Made by a program: the position numbers and the translations under genes. DNA of 64,000 bases from Oscillospiraceae bacterium. Its GTDB lineage: Bacteria; Bacillota; Clostridia; Oscillospirales; CAG-272. The stretch lies in the NCBI GenBank assembly GCA_015064445.1, contig SVSE01000002.1, forward strand, positions 62,001 to 126,000. The letters run 5' to 3'. Positions 7,840 to 16,529 of the stretch are shown here, piece by piece (position 1 is the first letter of the stretch; every line of letters begins with the position of its first letter). A model generated the notes under the pieces. It ran no database searches, was not told the origin of the DNA, and saw only the letters and a list, made by a program, of their open reading frames with translations.

Positions 7840-8829
7840 TTGGAAATTTTTAAGACGCTTATTAAAAACAACGAAATAAAAAGCACTCTCGGCTGTGCGA
7901 TTGCATCATCCTCGTTTTCTCACGCTTACATAATTGAGGGTGCGTTGGGAACTGGAAAGCGCACGATTGCGCGTCTTGCCTCGGCTGGTGTTTTGTGTCA
8001 AGGACACGGAGATTTGCCCTGTGGCGAGTGTCCAAGCTGTAAAAAGGTGTTCTCCGATTTGCATACCGATGTGAGATTTTTCGACATTACCAAGGTGGAT
8101 CAGGTGCGTGACATAAAGAGGACTCTTTATGATGCACCAAATGAGAGCGACTACAAGATTTACATTTTCAATGATGCTCAAAAAATGAATGTCAAGGCGC
8201 AAAACGCACTTCTCATTTCTCTTGAGGAGCCACCTAAGAATGTTATATTTTTCTTGCTTACAACCGACGCAGGAATGCTTCTTGAAACTATAAGATCGAG
8301 GGCGCAAATTTTACGCACAGAGCCTCTTGATAAGGACACTATTTTCGACTATCTTAAAAACGAGATGAATGTCGGTCTGTCTGATAGCAAGCTGGAGCAG
8401 ATTGTTATGGCATCGGCAGGCTCACTCGGATATGCGATATCGCTTACCGACGCGAAGAAATCGGAGCTCCTTTTAAGCGAGAGGCAAAGGGCGCTTGATA
8501 TAACGCTCTCTGTTATCAAAAACGATGCTGAAAGCGTTTCCACTCTTTTGTCCGTGGCTGGTATGCAAAGAGAGGATTTGAAGGCGCTTTTAACACTCTG
8601 TGTTACTGTTATAGGAGATTTACTCCTTTTGAAAAAGGACAAGGGCACAAGGCTTCACTTTTTCACATCAAGAGATGAGGCGCTTGAGATAGCGCAAAAA
8701 TACAACACAGCAAGGCTTCTTGGCTGTTACGAGGCGCTTTTGACTGCGATATCGGATTTGAACACAAATTCGAACACGGCGCTTACTCTTATGTCTATTT
8801 TGACAAATTCCAAAAAGAAAGGTAATTAA
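7840..8829 (+). CDS. holB: DNA polymerase III subunit delta'
   Basis: This 329-residue AAA+ clamp-loader subunit helps load the sliding clamp in replication. Visible motifs are a Walker A-like GALGTGKRT, a zinc-binding CGECPSC group, DAQKMNVKAQNALLISLEEP (sensor and DnaX-like core) and IRSRAQ in the SRC position. It starts with TTG, supported by GAGGGGG 8 bp upstream. ricT follows after 1 bp, the same pair as in Bacillus, which supports both calls. Confidence 0.93.
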   Translation: MEIFKTLIKNNEIKSTLGCAIASSSFSHAYIIEGALGTGKRTIARLASAGVLCQGHGDLPCGECPSCKKVFSDLHTDVRFFDITKVDQVRDIKRTLYDAPNESDYKIYIFNDAQKMNVKAQNALLISLEEPPKNVIFFLLTTDAGMLLETIRSRAQILRTEPLDKDTIFDYLKNEMNVGLSDSKLEQIVMASAGSLGYAISLTDAKKSELLLSERQRALDITLSVIKNDAESVSTLLSVAGMQREDLKALLTLCVTVIGDLLLLKKDKGTRLHFFTSRDEALEIAQKYNTARLLGCYEALLTAISDLNTNSNTALTLMSILTNSKKKGN

Positions 8830-8830
8830 A

Positions 8831-9700
8831 ATGCCAAACGAAAATATAATTGAAAATAGCACTCCCGAAAATGAGCAAATCGAGGTTATCGGTGTTTGCT
8901 TTAAGGACGGGGGCAAAACATATTATTTTGCACCTAACGGAAATGTTGCAAAATCGACCGACTATGCAATTGTAGAAACTGCACGAGGTCTTGAATTTGG
9001 ACGAGTTTGTGCGCCAAACAAGATGGTTAGCACAAAGGATGTTGTTCCACCTCTTAAGCCTGTTGTAAGAATTGCAACAAAGGAAGACATCAAGACTCGC
9101 GAGGAAATCAAGAAAAAGGAAGCTGACGCAATAAGAATTTGTCAGCAAAAGGTTACTGCCCATCAGCTTGAAATGAAGCTTATTGAGGCTGAGTACACCT
9201 TTGATATGTCAAAGCTTACAATTTACTTTACTGCTGACGGAAGAATAGATTTCCGTGAGCTTGTAAAGGACCTTGCCTCAACCTTTAAGACAAGAATTCA
9301 GCTCCATCAAATCGGTATTCGTGATGAGGCGAAGTTTATGGGTGGTCTTGGAGTTTGTGGCAGACAATTCTGTTGCTCTGCATTCCTGCCAGACTTTGTA
9401 CAGGTATCAATTAAAATGGCTAAGGAGCAAAATTTGTCACTTAATTCTGCGAAGATTTCAGGTGCTTGTGGCAGACTTATGTGCTGTCTTAGATATGAGC
9501 ACGAGGCTTATCAAGAGGAGATTAAGCTCACTCCACCTGTTGATTCAACAGTTAAAACTGTTGACGGTGTTGGAACTGTCGTTGACATAAATCCTATCAA
9601 GGGAACAATTAAGGTTTCAATAAACGAAAATGTCAGGACCTATCATCGAGATGATGTTACTGTTCTTTCGAGAAAAAAGGCTGAAAAAGCCGATGACTGA
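8831..9700 (+). CDS. ricT: RicT (YaaT) family PSP1-domain protein
   Basis: This 289-residue protein has the PSP1 domain with its typical cysteines: LGVCGRQFCCS and GACGRLMCCLRYE. In Bacillus, RicT joins RicA and RicF in an Fe-S-binding complex that affects RNase Y processing, sporulation and competence. Here it lies directly after holB, matching that arrangement. The C-terminal part (about 225-280) is a small KOW-like strand region (GVGTVVDINPIKGTIKV). ricA and ricF are not in the window. Confidence 0.9.
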   Translation: MPNENIIENSTPENEQIEVIGVCFKDGGKTYYFAPNGNVAKSTDYAIVETARGLEFGRVCAPNKMVSTKDVVPPLKPVVRIATKEDIKTREEIKKKEADAIRICQQKVTAHQLEMKLIEAEYTFDMSKLTIYFTADGRIDFRELVKDLASTFKTRIQLHQIGIRDEAKFMGGLGVCGRQFCCSAFLPDFVQVSIKMAKEQNLSLNSAKISGACGRLMCCLRYEHEAYQEEIKLTPPVDSTVKTVDGVGTVVDINPIKGTIKVSINENVRTYHRDDVTVLSRKKAEKADD

Positions 9701-9742
9701 TGTCATAATAGCTCGAACAAGGTAAAATATTTTGATTTCTAC

Positions 9743-9770
9743 TTGACAAATCGTTTTTTTGTGCTACAAT
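9743..9770 (+). promoter_or_regulatory. Ferredoxin promoter
   Basis: TTGACA (9743-9748) and TACAAT (9765-9770) are 16 bp apart, 32 bp before the ferredoxin ATG. Confidence 0.75.
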
Positions 9771-9802
9771 AAAATTACAAATTCTTACGGAGGTATTTGA
9801 AA

Positions 9803-9970
9803 ATGGCTTACAAAATTACTGACGCTTGCATCGCTTGCGGTTCATGTGCAGGTCAATGTCCTGTTGACGCAATCGCTGAGGGAGATGTATATGTAATCGA
9901 TCCTGATACTTGCATCGAGTGTGGCGCTTGTGCAGCTCAATGTCCTGTTGACGCAATCGTTGAGGAATAA
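9803..9970 (+). CDS. Small 2[4Fe-4S] ferredoxin
   Basis: This 55-residue clostridial-type ferredoxin is a soluble low-potential electron carrier. Two CxxCxxCxxxCP motifs (CIACGSCAGQCP and CIECGACAAQCP) each bind one [4Fe-4S] cluster. The two halves repeat almost exactly, and the DNA matches too: a 23-bp stretch coding for the QCPVDAI segment is identical in both. GGAGG lies 8 bp before the ATG. It has its own promoter and terminator, so it is a single-gene unit. Confidence 0.95.
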   Translation: MAYKITDACIACGSCAGQCPVDAIAEGDVYVIDPDTCIECGACAAQCPVDAIVEE

Positions 9971-9984
9971 TCAATAAACAGCTT

Positions 9985-10015
9985 AACGGAGTCCTAACCG
10001 ACTCCGTTGTTGTTT
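9985..10015 (+). terminator. Ferredoxin terminator
   Basis: AACGGAGTC pairs with GACTCCGTT around a 6-base loop, followed by a T-rich tail. Confidence 0.8.
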
Positions 10016-10036
10016 AAATAAGCCTATTTTGATATT

Positions 10037-10789
10037 ATGATTTTGAATAACGACGAAAGAATAAATGAAATAAACGAGAATCTCAAGCTCATCGAGAAAA
10101 AGGACGGGCTTGTGTTTGGGACTGACGCATATCTTTTGAGTGCAATTCTCCCCTCACGCTCAAGGCACAGAGGTGCTGAGCTTGGGGCTGGCACGGGAGT
10201 TGTTTCACTTCTTGCGCTGACAAAGAAAAAGTGCGCTCACATTTACGGAATTGAGGTTCAAGAGAGCTTTGCCGAGCTTTGCAAAAGAAACGCAACGCTT
10301 AACTCTCTTGACGCTTCGTTTACTGTAATAAATAAAAATGTAAGGGACATTACCTCGCACGACACCGAGGGGGAGCTCGATTTTGTATTTTCAAATCCAC
10401 CATATATGAAATCCACCTCGGGAAAGGCGAACGAAAGCGTCCAAAAGAACATAGCGCGTCACGAAATCGAGGGCGATATAAGCGATTTTTGTGCGTGTGC
10501 AAAGCGACTTTTAAAGCACGGTGGCGACTTTTATGTCGTATACCGTCCGGACAGGCTATCTGACCTTATTTTCGCACTTAAAAGCAACAATTTAGAGCCA
10601 AAAAGGCTTACCTTTATTTATCCAAACTCAACCACTCCCCCTTGTCTTTTGCTAATTTCAGCAAAGCTTGGCGCAAAAAGTGGTATGATAGTTGATGAGC
10701 CGATATTTATCTATCGTGACGGTACAAACGAATATACCGAGAGGTATGCTCAAATTTACGAAAAATGTAGCTTGGAGCTTGAAAAATGA
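10037..10789 (+). CDS. tRNA1(Val) A37 N6-methyltransferase-like protein
   Basis: This 250-residue class I SAM-dependent methyltransferase has GAELGAGTGVVSLLAL as SAM-binding loop and SNPPY as catalytic motif for amino-group methylation. It matches the TrmN6/YfiC family (YabB in Bacillus), and its place before rsmI is the same as yabB-yabC. The exact target base is inferred from the family. The ATG at 10037 has no clear ribosome site and no obvious promoter after the ferredoxin terminator. It overlaps rsmI by 4 bp. Confidence 0.82.
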   Translation: MILNNDERINEINENLKLIEKKDGLVFGTDAYLLSAILPSRSRHRGAELGAGTGVVSLLALTKKKCAHIYGIEVQESFAELCKRNATLNSLDASFTVINKNVRDITSHDTEGELDFVFSNPPYMKSTSGKANESVQKNIARHEIEGDISDFCACAKRLLKHGGDFYVVYRPDRLSDLIFALKSNNLEPKRLTFIYPNSTTPPCLLLISAKLGAKSGMIVDEPIFIYRDGTNEYTERYAQIYEKCSLELEK

Positions 10790-11679
10790 GTAGTATTAAA
10801 CACAAAAATATTCCACGCGAGGACAAAAATGTAATACGAGGCGGAGTCTTGTATCTTGTTGCGACTCCTATCGGCAATCTTTCGGATTTGTCAGAGCGTG
10901 CATTAAAGGTGCTTCGCGAGGTTGATTTTATCGCCGCAGAGGACACAAGAAACACGGGCAAGCTTCTTGCTTATTTCGAAATTTCTAAGCCTATGATTAG
11001 CTATTTCGAGCACAACAAGAGAGAACGTGGCGAGGTTATTGTATCAAAACTAAAGGACGGTCAAAGCTGTGCGCTTGTAACCGATGCTGGCACTCCTGCA
11101 ATTAGCGATCCTGGCGAGGACCTTGTTCGTCTTTGCGCTGAAAATAACTTGACTGTAACCTCTATTCCTGGCTGTTGCGCAGTTGTAAATGCACTTGCAC
11201 TTTCCGCCCTTCCAACAGGTAGATTTTGCTTCGAGGGCTTTTTAAGCACTAATCGTGGCGAAAGATACGAGCGACTAACTGAAATAAAGAACGACACACG
11301 AACAACTATCTTCTATGAAGCGCCTCACAAATTAAAGAAGACTCTTTCCGACCTTTTGGAAATTCTCGGAGATAGAAAAATTTCACTCTGCCGAGAGCTT
11401 ACAAAGCTCAACGAGGAAGTGATAAGAACGACTATCTCGGGGGCGATTGCCTACTACGAGGAAAACGAGGTGCGTGGAGAATTCGTGCTTGTTGTTGAGG
11501 GCGCGTCAAAGGAAAGCCTTGTTGAAAGCGAATTTTGGTCTGATATGACAATTGAGGAGCATCTTGAATACTATATTTCCACGGGAATAAAGAAAATGGA
11601 TGCCATAAAGAGTGTCGCAAAGGACAGAAATATGCCTAAAAATGAGGTATATAAGATAGTAAATATTGAAAATAAATAA
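10786..11679 (+). CDS. rsmI: 16S rRNA (cytidine-1402-2'-O)-methyltransferase
   Basis: This 297-residue tetrapyrrole-methylase-fold protein is RsmI, which methylates the ribose of C1402 in the ribosomal decoding centre. Signatures are LYLVATPIGNLSDLSERAL near residue 23, IAAEDTRNTGKLL, VTDAGTPAISDPG and FYEAPHKLKKTL. It starts inside the end of the preceding methyltransferase (ATGA overlap), so the two are probably translated together. The first 20 residues extend beyond the usual family start. Confidence 0.95.
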   Translation: MSSIKHKNIPREDKNVIRGGVLYLVATPIGNLSDLSERALKVLREVDFIAAEDTRNTGKLLAYFEISKPMISYFEHNKRERGEVIVSKLKDGQSCALVTDAGTPAISDPGEDLVRLCAENNLTVTSIPGCCAVVNALALSALPTGRFCFEGFLSTNRGERYERLTEIKNDTRTTIFYEAPHKLKKTLSDLLEILGDRKISLCRELTKLNEEVIRTTISGAIAYYEENEVRGEFVLVVEGASKESLVESEFWSDMTIEEHLEYYISTGIKKMDAIKSVAKDRNMPKNEVYKIVNIENK

Positions 11680-11686
11680 AATTATG

Positions 11687-11714
11687 AAAAATCCCTTGAT
11701 ATCGAGGGGTTTTT
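11687..11714 (+). terminator. rsmI terminator
   Basis: AAAAATCCCT pairs with AGGGGTTTTT (one T-G pair), 8 bp after the rsmI stop. Confidence 0.8.
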
Positions 11715-11767
11715 CTGCTAAAATATATAAATAATGCACGCTGTGCGCAAAGCTTTAAGGAGATATT

Positions 11768-12928
11768 ATGAAGAGGATTGCATTTATTGGCGGAATGGTA
11801 TTTGACTCCGCATCCGAGACCTTCAAGAGTGCGAATGTACTTTGTGAGGACGGATTTATCGTTGATATAACTGATGCTACCGCGCCGTCTGATTATGAAA
11901 TTGTGGACATTTCGGGCAAGCACCTTATGCCTGGTCTTATAGATGTTCATACTCACGGTCTTGGTGGACTTGATTTCAACTTCGCAAGCGAGGCTGAAAT
12001 ACAGCATATGACTGAAATATATGCAAGAATGGGCACTACCTCTATTATGGCAACGCTCGCATCCGACACATATTCTAACCTTACGCGCTCGGTGTTCAAA
12101 ATTAATCAAAATAGGGTTAATCCAAAGAATGGATGTGCAAGCATTCTCGGCATTCATCTTGAGGGTAGATACCTTAATCCGGAGGCTAAGGGCGCACACG
12201 CTGAGCATCTTTTGGCTAAGCCAAATGCAAGAGAGCTTGAGGAGCTTGCAGGTGCGATGATGCCACTTCCTATACACGCATCCTTTGCCCCAGAGCTCGA
12301 GGGTGGCGATGAATTTATTAAAAAAGCAAATGAGCTTGGTGTTACGATAGGAATTGCACACACTACTGCGACATACGAGCAGGCAATGCACGCACTCGAT
12401 ATGGGCGCACGCTCATTTACTCACACATATAACGCAATGACAAAGATGCATCATAGAAATCCTGGTGCAACAATTGCAGCGCTTACAGTCGATACAGCTT
12501 ATGCTGAGCTTATTGCCGATGGATATCACTCGCATCCTGCGCTTGTAAGGCTTGCATATAAATCAAAGCCATCTGACAAGCTTGTGCTTATCACAGACTC
12601 GATTGCCTTGGCGTGCACAGATGAGGGCTTCTCCTCCGAGGTTGCAGGCAACAAGGTTGTCATAAAGGGTGGGGTTGCTGTAAATGAATTCGGAGTTATT
12701 GCAGGTAGCACGCTTACAATGTTCAAGGCGCTTACAAACCTTATGAAATTCTGCGATGTTCCATTGAATAAGGCAATCAAGTACGCAACTGTAAATCCTG
12801 CTACGATGATAGGCGCTTACGGTGTTGGTAAGATAGCGCTTGGCTATCGTGCCGACTTTATAACAATAAACGATACAAAAAATCCCGAGATTGACACCGT
12901 ATATATTGGTGGAATTGAGGTTAGATGA
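11768..12928 (+). CDS. nagA: N-acetylglucosamine-6-phosphate deacetylase
   Basis: This 386-residue amidohydrolase removes acetate from N-acetylglucosamine 6-phosphate, in amino-sugar use and wall recycling. Metal and active-site features are LMPGLIDVHTHGLGGLDF, HLEGRYLNPEAKGAH, GIAHTTATYEQA, TYNAMTKMHHRNPG and ITDSIALA. AAGGAG lies 6 bp before the ATG. nagB is not adjacent. nagA is 13 bp before metG and probably co-transcribed; in Bacillus this place in the gene order holds other genes, so nagA looks inserted. Confidence 0.94.
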   Translation: MKRIAFIGGMVFDSASETFKSANVLCEDGFIVDITDATAPSDYEIVDISGKHLMPGLIDVHTHGLGGLDFNFASEAEIQHMTEIYARMGTTSIMATLASDTYSNLTRSVFKINQNRVNPKNGCASILGIHLEGRYLNPEAKGAHAEHLLAKPNARELEELAGAMMPLPIHASFAPELEGGDEFIKKANELGVTIGIAHTTATYEQAMHALDMGARSFTHTYNAMTKMHHRNPGATIAALTVDTAYAELIADGYHSHPALVRLAYKSKPSDKLVLITDSIALACTDEGFSSEVAGNKVVIKGGVAVNEFGVIAGSTLTMFKALTNLMKFCDVPLNKAIKYATVNPATMIGAYGVGKIALGYRADFITINDTKNPEIDTVYIGGIEVR

Positions 12929-12941
12929 GGATATTTAAGGT

Positions 12942-14876
12942 ATGGAAAACAAGAAATTTTATATGACAACAGCTATTGCTTATGCATCAGGTAAGCCTCA
13001 CTTTGGAAACACATACGAGGTTATTATGTCCGATGCGTATGCAAGATATAAAAGACAAAGGGGCTACGATGTGCGCTTTATGACAGGCACGGACGAGCAC
13101 GGACAAAAGATTGAAAATCTTGCAAAGGATGCAGGAATTTCTCCACAGGAGTATGTTGACAAGGTTTCCGATGTTATTAAGGGCATTTGGTCACTTATGG
13201 GCTCATCTCACGACCATTTTATCCGTACAACCGATGATTATCATAAAAAGGCTGTTAAGAATATCTTTAACAAGCTCTATGAGCAGGGCGACATTTACAA
13301 GGGCTCTTATGAGGGCTGGTATTGCACTCCATGTGAGTCATTCTTTACCGAAACACAATTAGTTGACGGAAAGTGTCCTGACTGCGGACGCGATGTGACA
13401 AAGGCAAGCGAGGAAGCATATTTCTTCAAGATGAGCAAGTATGCCGACCGTCTTATGAAGCATATTGAGGAGCATCCTGAATTCATTCAGCCTGAAAGCC
13501 GTAAGAACGAAATGATTAACAACTTCTTGAAGCCAGGTCTTCAGGACCTTTGCGTGTCAAGAACTGCGTTCAGCTGGGGAATTCCTGTTGACTTCGATCC
13601 AAAGCACATAACATATGTATGGATTGATGCTCTTTCCAACTATATTACAGGTCTTGGCTATGATCCTGCAAACGAGGTTCAAAGCGAGCTTTTCCAAAAG
13701 AATTGGCCTGCAGATGTTCATATTATCGGTAAGGACATTGTGCGCTTCCATACAATTTACTGGCCTATTATGCTTATGGCGCTCGGCCTTCCACTTCCAA
13801 AGAAGATTTTTGCGCATCCTTGGTTTAAGTTTGGCGTTGACAAGATGTCAAAATCAAGAGGAAATGTTGTTTATGCAGATGAGCTTGCTGAAAAGTTCGG
13901 TGTTGACGGTGTAAGATACTACGCCCTCTCCGAGATGCCATATGCAAACGACGGCAGCATCACATACGAGAGCGTTATTGCGCGCTACAATATGGACCTT
14001 GCAAACAATCTTGGTAACCTTGTGAGCCGTACTATTGCTATGACCAAGAAGTACTTTGATGGTGTAATTCCTACTCCAAACGAGGAAACCGAGCTTGATA
14101 AGGACTTGAAAAATGAATGTGCTGTTGCATACGATAAGGTTTGTGCCTTGATGGATGATTACCATGTATCCGAGGCTACAAGCGCTATCTTTGATATGCT
14201 CAGCCGTGCTAATAAATATATTGACGAGACAACTCCTTGGATTCTTGCAAAGAGCGAGGAAACAAAGCCAAGGCTCGCAACAGTTATTTATAACCTTCTC
14301 GAGGCTATAAGAGTTGGTGCAGTGCTTCTCTCTCCATTTATTCCTTCAACCTGTGAGGAAATTTTCAGAGAGCTTAACACAGAGTATGTAAATTACAGCG
14401 ATGCTCAATTTGGAAAGCTTGAGAGTGGCAAGAGCGTTGGCGAGAGCAAGATTCTCTTTAGCAGAATTGATGAAAAGGCTATGCTTGAGCAAATCGAGGC
14501 AGAGCGCAAGGCTAAGGAAGAGGCTGAAAAGCCTATCGAAAAGCCAGAGGGCTGTGCTATTATAACAATTGACAAGTTCGCAGAGGTTGAGCTTCGTACA
14601 GCTCAAATCATCGCTTGTGAAAAGGTTCCAAAGGCAAAGAAGCTTTTGAAGCTTCAGGTTGACCTTGGCTACGAAAAGCGTCAGGTTGTATCAGGAATTG
14701 CAAAATTCTACGAGCCCGAGGAGCTTATCGGAAAGAAGGTTGTTGTGGTTGCAAACCTTGCTCCTGCAACTCTTTGCGGAATTGAATCAAACGGTATGCT
14801 CTTGGCAAGTGGAGAGGAAACTGTAAGAGTTATCTTCCTTGACAAGGACACTCCAAACGGAGAAAGAGTAAGATAA
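12942..14876 (+). CDS. metG: Methionyl-tRNA synthetase
   Basis: This 644-residue class I synthetase charges tRNA-Met. It has the HIGH-type motif (KPHFGNTYE), two zinc-knuckle pairs (CTPCESFF and CPDCG, about residues 127-148), the KMSKSRGN loop near residue 300, an anticodon-binding helical region and a C-terminal EMAP/tRNA-binding domain (about 545-644, FAEVELRTAQIIACEKVP). Length fits the two-domain bacterial form. No T-box leader is present before it; it appears to be read from upstream of nagA. Confidence 0.97.
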   Translation: MENKKFYMTTAIAYASGKPHFGNTYEVIMSDAYARYKRQRGYDVRFMTGTDEHGQKIENLAKDAGISPQEYVDKVSDVIKGIWSLMGSSHDHFIRTTDDYHKKAVKNIFNKLYEQGDIYKGSYEGWYCTPCESFFTETQLVDGKCPDCGRDVTKASEEAYFFKMSKYADRLMKHIEEHPEFIQPESRKNEMINNFLKPGLQDLCVSRTAFSWGIPVDFDPKHITYVWIDALSNYITGLGYDPANEVQSELFQKNWPADVHIIGKDIVRFHTIYWPIMLMALGLPLPKKIFAHPWFKFGVDKMSKSRGNVVYADELAEKFGVDGVRYYALSEMPYANDGSITYESVIARYNMDLANNLGNLVSRTIAMTKKYFDGVIPTPNEETELDKDLKNECAVAYDKVCALMDDYHVSEATSAIFDMLSRANKYIDETTPWILAKSEETKPRLATVIYNLLEAIRVGAVLLSPFIPSTCEEIFRELNTEYVNYSDAQFGKLESGKSVGESKILFSRIDEKAMLEQIEAERKAKEEAEKPIEKPEGCAIITIDKFAEVELRTAQIIACEKVPKAKKLLKLQVDLGYEKRQVVSGIAKFYEPEELIGKKVVVVANLAPATLCGIESNGMLLASGEETVRVIFLDKDTPNGERVR

Positions 14877-14877
14877 A

Positions 14878-14909
14878 AATAGGGCGTTGTTCATACAACG
14901 CCCATTTTA
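14878..14909 (+). terminator. metG terminator
   Basis: GGGCGTTGT pairs with ACAACGCCC around TCAT, flanked by AAAAT and ATTTT. The T tail is short, so some read-through into tatD is likely. Confidence 0.6.
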
Positions 14910-14920
14910 CAAGGTGAGAT

Positions 14921-15700
14921 ATGTTATTTGATACACACGCGCACTGTGATGATATGCGCATTGAAAATGAATTCGAGGGTGGCACTCAGGGCTACATTAA
15001 GCATCAGCTTGAAAACGGAGTTTGTAATATTGTTAACATAGGCACTAATCTTGACAATTCAAGAGTTAGCATTGACCTTGCGACAAAATTCGACGCTCTT
15101 TACGCATCCTGTGGAATTCATCCATATGATATAAGATTTTACGATAATATTGAGGACACTCTTGCAAGGCTTGAGGAGCTTTTAGAGAGCGAAAGGGTGG
15201 TTGCCCTTGGCGAGATTGGTCTTGACTATCACTACGAGGACACGGACAAGGAAAAGCAAATGGCATTCTTCCGCGCACAAATGGAGCTTGCAAGAAAACT
15301 CAATATGCCTGTTATAATTCACGACAGGGACGCCCACGGGGACTGTATGAGCGTGATAAGAGATTTTCCTGATGTTAAGGGAATTTTCCACAGCTTCTCG
15401 GGCTCGTGCGAGATGGCAAGGGAGCTTGTTAAGCTTGGCTGGTACATTTCCTTTTCTGGTACTGTTACATATAAAAACGCAAGAGTTCCTGTCGAGGCGT
15501 GCGAGTGTGTGCCTCTTGATAGAATCCTAATTGAAACGGACTCTCCATATTTACCACCTGTGCCTCACAGAGGAGAGATGAATCATCCAAAGCATGTTGC
15601 GCTTACCTGCGAAAAGATAGCACAAATAAAGGGCGTTACAAGCGAGGAAATGGCAAAAATTACCTTTGAAAACGCCCGTCGTGCTTATAGAATAAAATAA
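14921..15700 (+). CDS. tatD: TatD family metal-dependent DNase
   Basis: This 259-residue TIM-barrel hydrolase has DTHAHCDD (first metal ligands), GEIGLDYHYEDTDKEKQ, MPVIIHDRDAH, GIFHSFSGS and LIETDSPYLPP. Family members are 3'-5' DNases linked to repair and DNA turnover. Its place after metG is the same as metS-yabD in Bacillus. The substrate here is inferred. Confidence 0.93.
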   Translation: MLFDTHAHCDDMRIENEFEGGTQGYIKHQLENGVCNIVNIGTNLDNSRVSIDLATKFDALYASCGIHPYDIRFYDNIEDTLARLEELLESERVVALGEIGLDYHYEDTDKEKQMAFFRAQMELARKLNMPVIIHDRDAHGDCMSVIRDFPDVKGIFHSFSGSCEMARELVKLGWYISFSGTVTYKNARVPVEACECVPLDRILIETDSPYLPPVPHRGEMNHPKHVALTCEKIAQIKGVTSEEMAKITFENARRAYRIK

Positions 15701-15707
15701 GCTATCG

Positions 15708-15727
15708 CCTCATAGGATTGTATGAGG
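15708..15727 (+). promoter_or_regulatory. Hairpin that covers the cwlD ribosome site
   Basis: CCTCATA (15708-15714) is a perfect complement of TATGAGG (15721-15727), around a 6-base loop. The right arm holds the GAGGTGAT ribosome site, so folding would hide it. The effect on translation is inferred. Confidence 0.45.
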
Positions 15728-15734
15728 TGATTAT

Positions 15735-16451
15735 ATGAAATCAATTTTATATGGTGCTAAATTTTTTGTATGTGCCATTCTTGTTTTATCAATAATTTTG
15801 GGAATTTCGTATGCCTTTTCAGAGCGAAAGAGCGACACTCCCACCTCTGTAAGCGTTAGTGCGCCTGTAATTGTGATTGATGCAGGACACGGTGGCGAGG
15901 ATGCAGGGGCGATAGCGCAGGACGGGTCGCTCGAAAAGGATTTAAACTTGAAAATTGCCAAATGTATACAGGCGCTTTGTGAAATAAACGGAAATAGCGC
16001 CATTATGACTCGTGAGGACGACAGGCTTTTATACGATTATTACGGAGAGCTTGATGATTACACGGGCAAAAAGAAGATTTATGATTTAAAAAACAGAGTC
16101 AAGATTGCAAACGAGCAACATGACGCTATTTTTGTAAGCATTCACATGAATAAATTTTCGAGTAGCAAATATAGTGGCACACAAATCTATTTTTCGCCAA
16201 ATAATCCGTCAAGCGAGATGCTTGCACGCACTCTACAAAATTCGACACGCACATATTTACAGCCAAGCAACAATCGACAAATTAAGCGCGCAGACTCATC
16301 AATTTATGTCCTTAATTCTCTTGACTGCCCTGCTGTGCTTATCGAATGTGGATTTTTGTCGAATGAGGACGAGCTTGGTCGTTTAAAGGACGAAAAATAT
16401 CAAGCAAGTCTTGCGCTTGTGATTTTTTCAGGAATTTTGTCGATGTCGTGA
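15735..16451 (+). CDS. cwlD: CwlD-like N-acetylmuramoyl-L-alanine amidase
   Basis: This 238-residue Amidase_3 enzyme cuts the muramic acid-peptide bond of peptidoglycan. It has an N-terminal membrane anchor (about 5-27), the zinc-site motifs VIDAGHGGEDAGA and FVSIHMN, and the catalytic Glu in VLIECGFLSN. Length and single-domain form match CwlD, which with PdaA makes the muramic-delta-lactam of spore cortex. Naming it cwlD rather than a general amidase rests on length and on the spore genes nearby. Confidence 0.8.
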   Translation: MKSILYGAKFFVCAILVLSIILGISYAFSERKSDTPTSVSVSAPVIVIDAGHGGEDAGAIAQDGSLEKDLNLKIAKCIQALCEINGNSAIMTREDDRLLYDYYGELDDYTGKKKIYDLKNRVKIANEQHDAIFVSIHMNKFSSSKYSGTQIYFSPNNPSSEMLARTLQNSTRTYLQPSNNRQIKRADSSIYVLNSLDCPAVLIECGFLSNEDELGRLKDEKYQASLALVIFSGILSMS

Positions 16452-16468
16452 TTTTGCGACCTTATTAT

Positions 16469-16497
16469 TTGACAAGCGCAATATAATATGTTAAAAT
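16469..16497 (+). promoter_or_regulatory. radA promoter
   Basis: TTGACA (16469-16474) and TAAAAT (16492-16497) are 17 bp apart, 32 bp before the radA ATG. Confidence 0.75.
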
Positions 16498-16529
16498 CAA
16501 ATTAGAAATTCAAGAAAAAGGATATAGAT

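Noticed and set aside
11636..12391. A 251-codon open frame on the minus strand over rsmI and nagA
   Set aside because: It has no ribosome site, its translation is Cys- and Lys-rich without family features, and it lies opposite the clear nagA gene.
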